The notes under the pieces are model-generated. The model had not been told where the DNA came from and did no database searches. It saw only the letters and a list, made by a program, of their open reading frames with translations. A stretch of DNA of 64,000 nucleotides, taken from contig NZ_SWJE01000001.1 in NCBI RefSeq assembly GCF_005144415.1, forward strand, positions 1 through 64,000, written 5' to 3'. Both the position numbers and the translations under genes were made by a program. Source of the DNA: Trinickia terrae. Lineage in GTDB: Bacteria; Pseudomonadota; Gammaproteobacteria; Burkholderiales; Burkholderiaceae. Below are positions 41,855 through 60,064 of this stretch, in pieces. Within the stretch, counting starts at the first letter, position 1, and the number at the start of each line of letters is the position of its first letter.

Positions 41855-44151
41855 GGTGTGGAGCCGGGATTGGGCCTGGGGCCGGATGGCGTGTCCGGCG
41901 ACGTTTCCGGACGAGCATCGAGGCATGGATTGCCGCGTGTGACATGAGTTCCGGCCGAGCCGGACGGCATAGGCAGGCCGCGCGCGACATCGTCCCGTGA
42001 GCGCGCGACGGCCAGCAGCCGGTCCACGAATACCGCATCTGTAAAGAGCTCGTCGACTGAAGCAGCGATGCGCCGCCGCCAGTTCGGATGCTCGTCGATC
42101 GAGCCGGGCAGGTTGGGCTGCTCGGCGAGCCCGAGCAGGTCCTCGAGCGGATAGGTGACGAGCGGCGCCGGCGTCGCCGACACGAACGCCAGCGCTTCGT
42201 CGACCGGCGCGTGATCGACGCCCGGCGCGCCCACGTCCCGCGGCGCGAGGCGCGCGTCCTGGAGCGCACGCCAGAGCGCATCGCGATCGGCGGCGCGCTC
42301 GGCGTGCGCGAGCGCGACCGGGTCGCGGCCGTCGGCGCGCGCGGCGGTTTGCCCGATCCGGTTGCGCCAGTCGATGTCCTCGCCGCGCCACCAGCCGGCG
42401 ATGGTCGGCAGGTCGTGCGTCGTCGTGGTGGCGAGCGCGGAGCGTCCCCATTCGCCGGGCGGCTTGAAGGACGCGCCGTAATGGCCGCGCTCGAACCACA
42501 GCACGCGGATGCCGAGCAGGCCGTGATCGGCGAGCCGCTCGCGAAAGCCGGGCGGGATCGTGCCGAGATCCTCGCCGATCACGATCGCGCGGTGGCGCGC
42601 CGATTCGAGCGCGATCAGGCGCAGCAGGTCTTCGGCCGGATAGCGCAGGTAGGCGCCGTTCATCGCCAGCTCGCCTTCGGGGACGAGCCAGAGGCGCCGC
42701 AAGCCGAGGATGTGGTCGATGCGGATGCCGCCCGCGTAGGCGAAGGCGGCGCGCAGCATGTCGATGAACGCGGCGAAGCCTTGCGTGCGCATCGCGCGCG
42801 GCGAGAACGTCGTGAGTCCCCACGATTGGCCGGCCTGGTTGAAGATGTCGGGCGGCGCGCCCACCGAGACGCTCTGCAGCATGTCGTCGCGATACGACCA
42901 GGCATGGCTGCCGGCGCTGTCGCAGCCGACCGCGAGATCGGCGACGAGGCCAACCGCCATCCCCGCGTCGCGCGCCGCGTGCTGGGCGTGCGCGAGCCCC
43001 TTGGCCGCGAGCCATTGCAGGAACAGGTGAAACTCGACGTCGTGCCGATGCGCCTGCGCGAACGCTTCGACTTCCGAGCTGCGCGGATCGGCGAGCGGCG
43101 CGGGCCATCGGCGCCAGTGTCCGCTGCCGCCAACGGCCAGCTGCGCGGCCATCAGCGCTTCGAAGCGCGCATGGTCTTCGAGCGGCTGGCCGCCGTTCGC
43201 GCAAAACGCATTGAATTCGAGTGCGCGCGGGGCATCCTGCGCGCGCTCGTGCGTGCAGAACTGCTCGAACAGCGTGCGCAGCACCTTGAGCCTGACCGTC
43301 ACCGCGTGCGGCCAATCGATGAGCGGCAACGCTTCGAGTCTCGCCCACTCGTCCGTGAGCCCGGCGGCGTCGAGCGCCGCGTGCGCCGCCTCTGCGCCGA
43401 ACACGGCGGCCGGATCGATATGCGCGACGTTCAGGTACAGGCGCGACGACGGCGCGTACGGGCTGTACTTGTGCGGATCGGCGCTGAACGCCGCGTGCAT
43501 CGGGCTGATCGCGAGCGCGTGCGCGCCGCGTTTCGCGCTTTCGATCGCGAAGGCGGCGAGCGCCGAGTAGTCGCCGATGCCGCCGTCTCCGCGGCGGCGC
43601 AGGCCGTAGGCCTGCGCGCCGATGCCCCACAGCGCGGCGGGGCGCTCGACGCCGCCCGCGAACGCGCGCCAGGCATCGTCGACGGTGTAGCAGTGCGAGG
43701 GCGCGACAGCGAGGCGCAGGTGTTGGTCGTTGATGAAGAGCGTGTGGTAGCCGGGCTCGCTGATCGGCGCGAGCAGCGCGGCCTCGCCTTTCGGGGCCGT
43801 GAAGCGGCCATCGATCAGCTCGCCGCTTTCGAGCTCGATCCGGTAGCGGCTTCCCGACTTGATCGCGGCAGCCGGCAGCGCGATCGCTCGCTCGCATTCG
43901 GCGGTCATCAGCGGCGGCAGCTTGCGGCCCGAGAGCTCGGCATCGAGCGTGGCCATGCTGTGCTTGGCGTCGGCAGCCGTCCCGCACGGCAGGCCGATGC
44001 GCTCGAGCAGCGCGGCGAGCGTGCCTGCCGGCACGCGCCTCGGCATGCCGTGCGCGTCGTCCCATTGGATCTCGAAGCCGGCGCGCTCGGCCAGGCGTTC
44101 GACCATGTCGGCGTCGGCGCCTTCGGCCGCGGTCGATCTGGCCTGGCTCAC
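41851..44151 (-). CDS. malQ: 4-alpha-glucanotransferase (amylomaltase)
   Basis: 766 residues, GH77. It transfers maltodextrin segments between glucans and so reshapes short chains. The nucleophile Asp is in GGIRIDHILGLRRLW, the acid Glu in IVIGEDLGTIP and the third Asp in TTTTHDLPTIAGWW. The first about 150 residues form the N-terminal extension of E. coli-like MalQ. The last about 30 residues are Pro/Ser/Thr-rich. It overlaps treZ upstream and treY downstream by four bases each, so these three are translationally coupled. Confidence 0.94.
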   Translation of the reverse strand: MSQARSTAAEGADADMVERLAERAGFEIQWDDAHGMPRRVPAGTLAALLERIGLPCGTAADAKHSMATLDAELSGRKLPPLMTAECERAIALPAAAIKSGSRYRIELESGELIDGRFTAPKGEAALLAPISEPGYHTLFINDQHLRLAVAPSHCYTVDDAWRAFAGGVERPAALWGIGAQAYGLRRRGDGGIGDYSALAAFAIESAKRGAHALAISPMHAAFSADPHKYSPYAPSSRLYLNVAHIDPAAVFGAEAAHAALDAAGLTDEWARLEALPLIDWPHAVTVRLKVLRTLFEQFCTHERAQDAPRALEFNAFCANGGQPLEDHARFEALMAAQLAVGGSGHWRRWPAPLADPRSSEVEAFAQAHRHDVEFHLFLQWLAAKGLAHAQHAARDAGMAVGLVADLAVGCDSAGSHAWSYRDDMLQSVSVGAPPDIFNQAGQSWGLTTFSPRAMRTQGFAAFIDMLRAAFAYAGGIRIDHILGLRRLWLVPEGELAMNGAYLRYPAEDLLRLIALESARHRAIVIGEDLGTIPPGFRERLADHGLLGIRVLWFERGHYGASFKPPGEWGRSALATTTTHDLPTIAGWWRGEDIDWRNRIGQTAARADGRDPVALAHAERAADRDALWRALQDARLAPRDVGAPGVDHAPVDEALAFVSATPAPLVTYPLEDLLGLAEQPNLPGSIDEHPNWRRRIAASVDELFTDAVFVDRLLAVARSRDDVARGLPMPSGSAGTHVTRGNPCLDARPETSPDTPSGPRPNPGSTP

Positions 44152-46085
44152 GCCTGCGGCTCCCGTTCGTCGGCGATGCGCGCGTCGTGCGCGAGCGCGT
44201 AGCTGTTCACGTCGCCCGTCATCCAGGCGACGAGCGAGTAGGGCGGCAGCTCGTAGCTGTTGACGCGGTCGCGGGCGCGCGGCGGTGTCTCGAAGATCAC
44301 CATGCCGTCGGGATGCTCGGGGAACGGCAGGGCGTCGGGCGTGAGGTTGAGCGCGATGGCGAGCGTTTCGCCGTCCGCGAGCCGCCAGCGCGCGACGAGC
44401 GCGTTCGCGTGGCGGCCGCTCGACGATGCGAGAACCGTCACGCCGAGCGCGCGCGTTTGCGCCAGGCGTGGCGTGATCAGCTTGGCGCGCACCGCCAGCG
44501 CCGATTGATAGAAGTGGCGCCAGGCGTCGCGGTCGCCGGTGCCGCGGGTTGCGCCGGTTTCATCGCTGGCTTCGTCATAGGCGGGGGACGAGAGCGCGAA
44601 CGTCTGCGGATCGTTCGGATCGGGGATGCGCGTGCGGGCCGATGCGTCGTTGAACGCGGCGAACTTTGCGAACTCGCGGCGGCGTCCTTCGCGGACCGCG
44701 TCGGCGAGCTCGCCCGTGTAGTCGGTGAAGAACAGGAACGGCTGCGTCGAGCCGTACTCCTCCTCCATGAAGAGCAGCGGGATTTGCGGCGACAGGAGCA
44801 GCAGGCCCGTCGCCGCGAGCAGCGCCTGCGGCGCGCACAGCGAGCGCAGCCGCTCGCCGAACGCGCGATTGCCGATCTGGTCGTGGTTCTGCAGGAACAT
44901 CACGAAGACCGTCGGCGGCAGGTGCGCGCTCCGTTCACCGCGCGGAGCGCCGTCGTGGACCGGCGAGGCGTCGCCCTGATACGCGAAGCCTTCGGCGAGC
45001 ACGCGCGCGAGCTTGTCGATGGGCTTGTCGGTGAAGGCCCGGTAGTAGCCCTCCTGCTCGCCCGTCAGCAGCACGTGCAGCGCGTTGTGCGCATCGTCGT
45101 TCCATTGCGCGTCGAAATGCGTCTCGAGCAGGTTGGCCTCGTTGTGCTCGTTTTCGAGGACGAGGTGCACGTGCCGGCCGTGCTTGACCGAGCCGTGGAC
45201 GTGGTCCGCGAGCTCGCGCAGCCAGTCGGTATCGCCGATCGCGTGGACCGCATCGAGCCGCAGCCCGTCGAAGCGGTATTCGTTGATCCAGTAGAGCGCG
45301 TTGTCGCAGAAGAAGTCGCGCACTTCGGGCCGCGAGAAGTCGATCGACGGCCCCCAGGGCGTGGCGATGTCGTCGCGGAAGAATTCCCGCGCGTACTCGT
45401 GCAGGTAGTTGCCGTCGGGGCCGAAGTGGTTGTAGACGACGTCGAGGAACACCGCGAGCCCGAGGCCATGCGCGCAGTCGATCAGCGCCTTGAGCTCGTC
45501 GGGCCTGCCGTATGACGAATCGGGGGCGTAGGGCAGCACGCCGTCGTAGCCCCAGTTGCGCGTGCCGGAGAAATCGGCGAGCGGCATCAGCTCGATGGCG
45601 GTCACGCCCAGGCCGGCGATGCGCGGCAGGCGCTTTTGCACGCCCGCATAGCCGCCGAGCGCGCCGACGTGCAGCTCGTAGAGCACCATCTCTTCCCAAG
45701 GCCGGCCGCGCCATTCGGTGTTCTGCCATTGGTAGGCGCGCGCGTCGATGACTTCGCTCGGGCCGTGCACGTCGCCGGGCTGGAAGCGCGAGGCCGGGTC
45801 CGGCACGGCGAGGTTGGCGTCGAGCCGGTAGCGGTAGCGCGTGCCCGCGCCGCATTCGGCCTCGGCTTCGAACCAGCCGTTGCCGGCGGGCGCCATGTCG
45901 ATGAGCGCGGCGGCCTCGGGTGCGGCGTCGGGGCCCTCGATCTCGACTTGCACGATGCGTCTCGAGGGCGCCCACAGGCGGAAGCGCGTGCGCGGCGCTG
46001 CGCCCTGGGCGCCGAGCAGCTGGGCGCCGAAGGGCAGGCACTGCACGTAGTGGCGAGCATGCGGATCGTAAGGAGACTCGGACAT
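44148..46085 (-). CDS. treZ: Malto-oligosyltrehalose trehalohydrolase
   Basis: 645 residues, GH13. It releases trehalose from maltooligosyl-trehalose made by TreY. An N-terminal carbohydrate-binding-type domain (FRLWAPSRRIVQVEIEG) precedes the barrel. Catalytic regions are [25 protein letters not shown] with the nucleophile Asp, LVLENEHNEANLL with the Glu and FLQNHDQIGNRAFG with the third Asp. The C-terminal beta domain ends in SLVAWMTGDVNSY. Its stop overlaps malQ; glgX ends 53 bases upstream. Confidence 0.96.
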   Translation of the reverse strand: MSESPYDPHARHYVQCLPFGAQLLGAQGAAPRTRFRLWAPSRRIVQVEIEGPDAAPEAAALIDMAPAGNGWFEAEAECGAGTRYRYRLDANLAVPDPASRFQPGDVHGPSEVIDARAYQWQNTEWRGRPWEEMVLYELHVGALGGYAGVQKRLPRIAGLGVTAIELMPLADFSGTRNWGYDGVLPYAPDSSYGRPDELKALIDCAHGLGLAVFLDVVYNHFGPDGNYLHEYAREFFRDDIATPWGPSIDFSRPEVRDFFCDNALYWINEYRFDGLRLDAVHAIGDTDWLRELADHVHGSVKHGRHVHLVLENEHNEANLLETHFDAQWNDDAHNALHVLLTGEQEGYYRAFTDKPIDKLARVLAEGFAYQGDASPVHDGAPRGERSAHLPPTVFVMFLQNHDQIGNRAFGERLRSLCAPQALLAATGLLLLSPQIPLLFMEEEYGSTQPFLFFTDYTGELADAVREGRRREFAKFAAFNDASARTRIPDPNDPQTFALSSPAYDEASDETGATRGTGDRDAWRHFYQSALAVRAKLITPRLAQTRALGVTVLASSSGRHANALVARWRLADGETLAIALNLTPDALPFPEHPDGMVIFETPPRARDRVNSYELPPYSLVAWMTGDVNSYALAHDARIADEREPQA

Positions 46086-46138
46086 GGTTCTCTACCCTCG
46101 GGATGAGCGCCGACCGGTTGATGAGATGAAGTTTAGGT

Positions 46139-48331
<2,193 letters not shown>

Positions 48332-48535
48332 TTGTCAGCACCCTAGGAGTCGTTTTTACCTGCGGAATGTGGCGGTGTACCTGTGCCGCCGGGAGGATTG
48401 CCGTCGCGCCACGCTCAGTTGAACTATAGGCTTTTGATATGCCCGCTGGGTAAAGCAAGAAACGTGTCTAGAATCTGCGAAATCGGGACGGATCTGCGAT
48501 TGGTCTGAGGTGAAGCGGGGTCGGGAAGAGCTGGT
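48332..48535. promoter_or_regulatory. Divergent gap between glgX and the DUF6402-like gene
   Basis: About 200 bases with mixed composition, changing from the GC-rich glgX side to AT-richer DNA near 48420-48500. Promoters for both directions are expected. No clear operator or inverted repeat was seen. Confidence 0.4.
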
Positions 48536-49738
48536 ATGGAAATTGATTCGGTGAGCTTGCCGTACTTCAAGATTAACAAGCTGTTATGGCGATGGTCGAT
48601 ATGTGAACGCGCGGAAGGCTGCCATATGGTTCGGGAGGCGCAATTGTCGATGGAACGGGCGCCACCTGAACTGAAGCGATTGGAGCCGCTGACCGAGCGC
48701 ACCATGCAGGCGGCGCAGCCGGATCCGGCGATGAAAATGCTGGATGACATCGAGCGCATAGCGAAGCCGTTCTTGCGCTTCAAGGCATGGCTCGACGCGC
48801 CGGTTCCGCCGAAGACGTCAAAACTCGAGCCGCCGGCTGCCAAAAAGCAGGACGTGGTGCCGCCGTTCGATATCCAGGAGATTCCAGGCGCGATGCGCAA
48901 GGAGTTCATGCCGGTGTCGGCCAAGCTGATGGAGCGGTGGTTTGCGGGGGAGCTGAACTATTCGCAGAGTGATAGTGACCAAAAGGACGAAATCAATCAG
49001 GACGGCCAGCCTTACTCTGAAAGCATGATCGATCGAACCTCAGTCACGATGGACTGGGTTCTCAAGCACGAGCGGGCTAGGAAGCAATATGAAGAGTTGA
49101 TCAATACGGCGATCTACAACAGAAAAGCCTATGAAGAAGCCAAAAAAATTCTGCGCCGATATAGGAAGCGTTTGGGCGTATCTCCATGGACGGAATGCGA
49201 TAACGACATCCGGCAACTCCACAGGAATTTCCAGTTTCAACGTGTAGTAGTTGAAAGCTCGTTCGAACAGAAAGCCGAGCAATATGTTCGGCGGATGGTG
49301 CATGAAGGGGTTCCCGATGATTTGACGGGATCGCTGGGGGCGTTCAATTTCTATGCCGCGATTGCTACAGCCGATTTTGACCTGCAGGGCAAGAGCGCTA
49401 CGGTTACGCATATCGCCGTTTATGTGAGGGACGGCTACTCGTTCGAGGGCGCGTCGGATACGCGGTCTCAATATCTGGGTCACTGGAGCAAGGATGGCGT
49501 GATCGTCGTCCCCGGATATGTGGCAATAAACATGGCGGGAGTGCCTTGGCTGGATTATCCCGTGGTTACAGGGAATGTAGCGGAAAATCTGCACAAGAAA
49601 GGTAAGGTTTATTATCCAGTGAGAAACAGATCTTTTAGGGAGTGGCAGCTGAAACATCAGCGTGGCGGTGACTTCATCATTTATTCAGACTGGAAGACTG
49701 TCCGTCTGGAAAAACCGATAAAGGTGTACTTCGAATGA
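48536..49738 (+). CDS. DUF6402-like protein, possible secretion-system-linked effector or adaptor
   Basis: 400 residues. ATG at 48536 has GGAAGAG just upstream; ATG at 48626 is an alternative. After a variable N-terminal 110 residues comes a conserved-looking body: FDIQEIPGAMRKEFMPVSAK, LMERWFAGELNYS, DRTSVTMDWVLKHERARKQY and AAIATADFDLQGKSATVTHI, then DGYSFEGASDTRSQYLGHWS and RGGDFIIYSDWKTV. I recognise this as the pattern of the DUF6402 family, known to me from Burkholderia and relatives, often beside type VI secretion or polymorphic-toxin genes; the function is unknown. There is no signal or membrane segment. It is clearly less GC-rich than its neighbours, and its stop overlaps the next gene as ATGA. 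Confidence 0.7.
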   Translation: MEIDSVSLPYFKINKLLWRWSICERAEGCHMVREAQLSMERAPPELKRLEPLTERTMQAAQPDPAMKMLDDIERIAKPFLRFKAWLDAPVPPKTSKLEPPAAKKQDVVPPFDIQEIPGAMRKEFMPVSAKLMERWFAGELNYSQSDSDQKDEINQDGQPYSESMIDRTSVTMDWVLKHERARKQYEELINTAIYNRKAYEEAKKILRRYRKRLGVSPWTECDNDIRQLHRNFQFQRVVVESSFEQKAEQYVRRMVHEGVPDDLTGSLGAFNFYAAIATADFDLQGKSATVTHIAVYVRDGYSFEGASDTRSQYLGHWSKDGVIVVPGYVAINMAGVPWLDYPVVTGNVAENLHKKGKVYYPVRNRSFREWQLKHQRGGDFIIYSDWKTVRLEKPIKVYFE

Positions 49739-50241
49739 ATGGGTTGGCGGAAGGCATGCAGACATATGCGGTCGGCATGTTTGTTGTGTTTGGAACGGCG
49801 GTGCTTCTGATAGCTCTTCTGGTTGTTGTTGCATATGTGTTCTCTGACAGGGAAGGGCGCAGCGTTCGTTTGAAGATAGCGCTAAGAAAGCTTGGTATCC
49901 GGCTAGGGTCTATTTTTGTCGTGTGCGTTGCCTGGAACTATTACCAAGACGCGACTGACCGAGCCGAGGTCACGAAATTCCATAGAGAGCTATCCGATGA
50001 CGCGGCACACAAGGGTGAATACACGGCGGAGTACGCTTATTTGCCTCAGAATCGAATTCTGTTGCGAGTCTATCGGACCGCCGATATGTCATTGCTCGCC
50101 GAGCGGACATACGCCTATCCCGATGCGGCCAGGTTGACGTGGACCGCTGATTCGTTGATTTACGATACGGCGATGGACACCGGCGGTGAACTCAGCCTGC
50201 CGCCCACGCTTTTCGACAAAATCATGGCGCGATTGCCATAG
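49735..50241 (+). CDS. Small membrane protein of unknown function, coupled to the DUF6402-like gene
   Basis: 168 residues. Two membrane helices lie at about 12-37 (VGMFVVFGTAVLLIALLVVV and on) and 52-66 (LGIRLGSIFVVCVAW). The remaining about 100 residues form a soluble domain containing EYAYLPQNRILLRVYRT. I do not recognise a family. Overlap with the preceding gene by four bases and the same lower GC content show that the two came together. By analogy with toxin or effector pairs it could be an immunity or anchor protein, which is inference. It ends only 15 bases before the end of the convergent glgB. Confidence 0.6.
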   Translation: MNGLAEGMQTYAVGMFVVFGTAVLLIALLVVVAYVFSDREGRSVRLKIALRKLGIRLGSIFVVCVAWNYYQDATDRAEVTKFHRELSDDAAHKGEYTAEYAYLPQNRILLRVYRTADMSLLAERTYAYPDAARLTWTADSLIYDTAMDTGGELSLPPTLFDKIMARLP

Positions 50242-50256
50242 CGAACCGCCCGCCGA

Positions 50257-55961
<5,705 letters not shown>

Positions 55962-55972
<11 letters not shown>

Positions 55973-58900
55973 CGTGCACCTCTGCGGAGCTGGATGCGGC
56001 GCCAGGGAAATGAGTGTCGGCGCGCTCGTCGCGCGGCAGGCCGGCGGCCGGCGCGATCCGGAAAATCGCAAACGGCCGCGTGTTCGGGTCGAGCCGCACG
56101 TGCTGCCGGCGGCCGCGCCATTCGAAGCGCTCGCCCGTCATCAGGTCGGTGACCGCGAGCGCGTCCCCGTCGTGCATCCTCCAGCGTTCGCAGGTGTGCC
56201 ACGAGAGCTCGATATCGGCACCCTGCTCGCTGAACGCATCGAGGTTGATCGCGACGAGGATCACGTTGTCGCGCGCTTCGGTCGCTTTTTCGAAGAACAG
56301 GATGTGGTCGTTATAAGCGGGCAGGAACGTGAGCCCCAGGTGCGTGTGCAGCGCCGGATTCGTACGGCGGATGCGGTTGAGCGCCGCGATCGTGGCGGCG
56401 ATGTTGCCGGGGCGGTGCCAGTCCCAGGCGCGCAGCTGGTACTTCTCGGAGTCGAGGTATTCCTCGCTGTTGGGCAGCGCCGCCGCTTCGCAGAGCTCGA
56501 AGCCGCTATAGACGCCCCACAGCCCCGAGAGCATCGACGCCAGCGCCGCGCGGATCATGAAGCCCGCGCGTCCTTGCGATTGCAGGTGGCGCGGGTTGAT
56601 GTCGGGCGTGTTGACGAAGAAGTTCGGGCGGAAGAACTCGCGCACATTGCTCGTGGTCAGCTCGGTCAGGTAGTCGGTGAAGTCGCGCTTCGATTCGCGC
56701 CACGTGAAGTACGTGTATGACTGCGAGAAACCGAGCTTGGCGAGCCGATACATGAGGCGTGGCCGCGTGAACGCCTCCGAGAGGAAGATCACGTCGGGGT
56801 GGCGCGAGCGGATGTCGGCGATCATCCATTCCCAGAACGGCAGCGGCTTGGTGTGCGGATTGTCGACGCGGAAAATGCGCACGCCCGCGTCGATCCAGAA
56901 CTGGATGATGTCGCGCAGCGCGAACCAGAGCGCGGGCTTGGCGTCGTGCGTGTAGAAGTCGGGATTGACGATGTCCTGGTACTTCTTCGGCGGGTTCTCG
57001 GCGTAGCGCAGCGTGCCGTCGGGCCGCCATGCGAACCAGGCCGGATTCTCGGCGAGCCAGGGGTGATCGGGCGCGCACTGGATCGCGAAGTCGAGCGCGA
57101 TCTCGAGGCTGTGCTCGTGCGCGGCGGCGAGCATGCGCTTGAAGTCGTCGAGCGTGCCGAGCTGTGGATGGACCGCCGTGTGGCCGCCTTCCTGGCCGCC
57201 GATCGCATACGGGCTGCCGACGTCGCCTTCGAGCGCCTGCAGCGTGTTGTTGCGGCCCTTGCGGTTGATCCTGCCGATCGGGTGGATCGGCGGGAAGTAG
57301 AGCACGTCGAAGCCCATGTCGCGGATGCGCGGGAGCTGGGCGATCACGTCGTCGAAGGTGCCGTGGCGGCGCTCGTCGTCGCTCATCGAGCGCGGGAAGA
57401 TTTCGTACCAGCTTGCGAAGCGCGCGGCGAGGCGCTCGGCGTCGATCCGGTAGATCGTCGCGTCGCGCGTGAGGAACGGGCGGTGGCGGGCGGCGGCGAT
57501 CGTGTCGGCCGTCGACGGCGCGAGCACGAGATCGAGCCGCCCTTGCGGGCTCGCGTGCGCGAACTGCGTGACGAGGTGCTTGAGCTGGGCGACGGCGGCG
57601 CGTTGCGAGGCGTGCTCATGGTGCTGGCGGTGCTCGTGGTGGCTGCTGTGCGCCGTATCCGTTGCCGCAGCGGCTTCGTTCGCGGTCTCGCTGGCTTGCT
57701 CGGCATCGGCCGTCTCCACTTCGGCGAGCACATGCGCAAACAGGTGCCGCGCCTCCTCGACTTCGAGATCGACCGTCTGGTTCGCGTTCAGCTTTTTCCG
57801 CATGTGATCGACGAGCGACGCGAAGTCGTCGCGCCACGCGATCACCGTGAACTCGTGCCGGCCGAGCCGCTCGAGCGGGATGCGCGCGCTCCACAGGTCG
57901 AGGCCGGCTGGCGGCGCGGGTGTCATCGGCGTTTCGTGCCAGGCGGTTTCGTCGGCGGGACGCCAGAGCACCGCGGCAGCGATCTTGTCGTGGCCCTCGC
58001 CGAAGATCGCGGCGCCGATCTCGACGCGCTCGCCGACCACGCGCTTCACCACGAACCGCCCGCCGTCGACCGACGGCGACACGCTCTCGATCGCGATGCG
58101 CGGCGCGTCGAGCGCGTCGTGGATCGCCGCTGCCGCGAACGCCGCGGCATGCTTGCCGCTGCCGTGCCTGGCGACGACCGGCGCGCCCGCGCTCGCGCGA
58201 TAGAGGTGCGTGGCGCCGGGCGCGAGCGAGAACGGCTCGAGCGCGGTGGGAGCAAAGGTGCAGGGGCTCGCGAGCGGCTTGAAGCGGGTCAGGTTGCCGG
58301 GCATGCCGTCCAGGCAGTGCGCGGGGTCGACGAAGGCGGGCGTGGCGATGTCGGGATTGACGACGAACAGCACGGCTTCCTGGGCGTCGCGCAAATCGGC
58401 GCTCGCGCCGCGCAGCAGCATGGCGACGTTCGCGCCCGCGGGCGATAGCGCCCGCAGCTCGCCCGCTGACGAAAGCGCAGGCGTTTCGCGCCGCAGCGCA
58501 TTGGCGTGCTCGATCTCGGCGCACAGATTGAAGCGCGGCGAGGCGCACGCGGCCGCGTACCGGCCGGCGTCGCCCGAGGTGTATGAGAGCGCTTCGCCGA
58601 CGCCGTATTCGAAGCCCATCGGCACGAGCCAGCCGGTGCCGAGCGTGACGGTTGTCCACAAGGCACGGCGATAGCCGCGCTCGACGATCGCGGCGTCGCT
58701 CGCGCCGGCGAAGTCGCCCGCGAGGCGCGCGCCGTACGGCGCTTCGGGAAACGCGATCGGCGCGCCGATGCGCGAGAGCGCGGCGTGCTCGTCGAGGAGC
58801 CAGTCAGCGCGGAAGTCCCACCACCGCATCGACGAGAACACGCTGTCGAACCCCGCGCCTTCGAGCCGGGCGAGCTCATCGCGCGCGAGCCCTGGCGTCG

Positions 58901-59498
58901 CCGCGAGAAAGCGCGCCCGCGGATGCTTCTCGCGCACCTTCGCGCCGAGCGAGCGCCACACGTTCGACGGCACGCGATGCGGCGAATCGAAGCGAAAGCC
59001 GGCGATGCCCGCGTCGGCGAGCGCGAGCAGCGCGTTCGCCCACCACGTGCTCAGGCGGAGCGTCGCGCCGCCGCTCTCGAAGTTCGCATAGGCGACGTTG
59101 TCCTCGCGCCGCGCATGGCGCGGGTCGAGGGCCGCGTCTTCGGCCTCGAACGGCTGGAACCAGTGCGGGTTGTCGCGATAGAGCCCGCCGTCGGCCGCGA
59201 CGCGATCGACGATCACGTCGAGCAGCACCGTCAGCCCGGCCTTCCGCGCGACCTCGCAGAGCATGCCGAGCGCCTCGCGCGCGGGCAATTGCGACTCGAA
59301 CGCGGGATTGAGACGCTCGTGATCGGCGACGACTTGCAGATGGCCCGCATGGCCCGGCAGGAACGGCGAGCCGATCAGGACATGATCGAAGCCGAGCGCC
59401 GCCGCATGCTCGAACTGCGCAGGCCAGGCGCCGAGCGGCCCGACGAGAAGGGGATGAAGGAAGTAGATCCGCGGCGCATACGCGTGACGAAGTTCCAT
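55962..59498 (-). CDS. glgE: Alpha-1,4-glucan:maltose-1-phosphate maltosyltransferase with N-terminal amylase-like domain
   Basis: 1178 residues, against roughly 700 for the mycobacterial enzyme. The C-terminal about 700 residues are GlgE, which extends alpha-1,4-glucan with maltose from maltose-1-phosphate. They include an N-domain, then [16 protein letters not shown] with Asp879, [10 protein letters not shown] with Glu908 and [11 protein letters not shown] with Asp966. Residues 1 to about 470 form an extra amylase-like domain with incomplete catalytic regions: [10 protein letters not shown] lacks the Asn-His pair, [11 protein letters not shown] keeps the Asp, and the third region has no Glu. 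A His-rich linker is near 617-629. ATG at 59498 gives [16 protein letters not shown]. It is the first gene of the leftward glgE-treS/mak-glgB block. Confidence 0.94.
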
Positions 59499-59577
59499 CG
59501 GTCTGTTCCAGATTCGTCCTGCGGTGTGGATGCACGGCAATGTGCGATCACATCAATAGGCCTCTAGCTTTGCATGG

Positions 59578-59611
59578 GATCGGAGTAAGTGCTGAAGCAC
59601 TAACTCCGATC
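59578..59611. repeat. Near-perfect inverted repeat upstream of glgE
   Basis: GATCGGAGTAAGTGCT (59578-59593) and AGCACTAACTCCGATC (59596-59611) pair over 16 positions with one mismatch, separated by GA. It lies about 80 bases before the glgE start. It could be an operator, an RNA hairpin in the leader, or a dispersed repeat. Confidence 0.65.
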
Positions 59612-60064
59612 GACAGTGCCGGTAGCTCGCGCGCGGTGCTGCATCGTTGCGGCGCGGAGCGCAAGTCCCCGAAGCCCAAGCAGATTGCATGCCGTACCCG
59701 ACGAAATTCGCCGCGCGCCGAGAAGCCGAGGCGATATCGAGCGCTGCGAGGCCGTTGGCGTTCGCTTGGGACGGCAGGCGCTCGATGCGGCGAATTCCGG
59801 TGTTTCAGAGAAGTGTATGCGGGCGATATGGGAATAGTGAGGGCGGATTTCACTCGGATCCGCTTGGCATTTGGTCGGATGTTTGCGCGTGCCGCGATGC
59901 GGGCGGCGCGTCTGTAAATGTGACATCCGTCAGCCACGCTTTTTTACATGGCTGGGCCGATGCGCTTTTCATCATGCGGTACGCATTCGACCGCGCGGCG
60001 AATCGACGCAAATTGGCAACACGCGAATATTGGCGTATTGCGGTGCAGCAAGGTTATCTCTATA

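Noticed and set aside
38987-41947. 986-codon plus-strand frame opposite treY
   Set aside because: Antisense shadow; treY has all four GH13 regions and correct length.
41855-44065. Extension of the treY frame to a 1682-residue protein
   Set aside because: The extra 737 codons are the malQ gene read in another frame; treY begins at the ATG overlapping the malQ stop.
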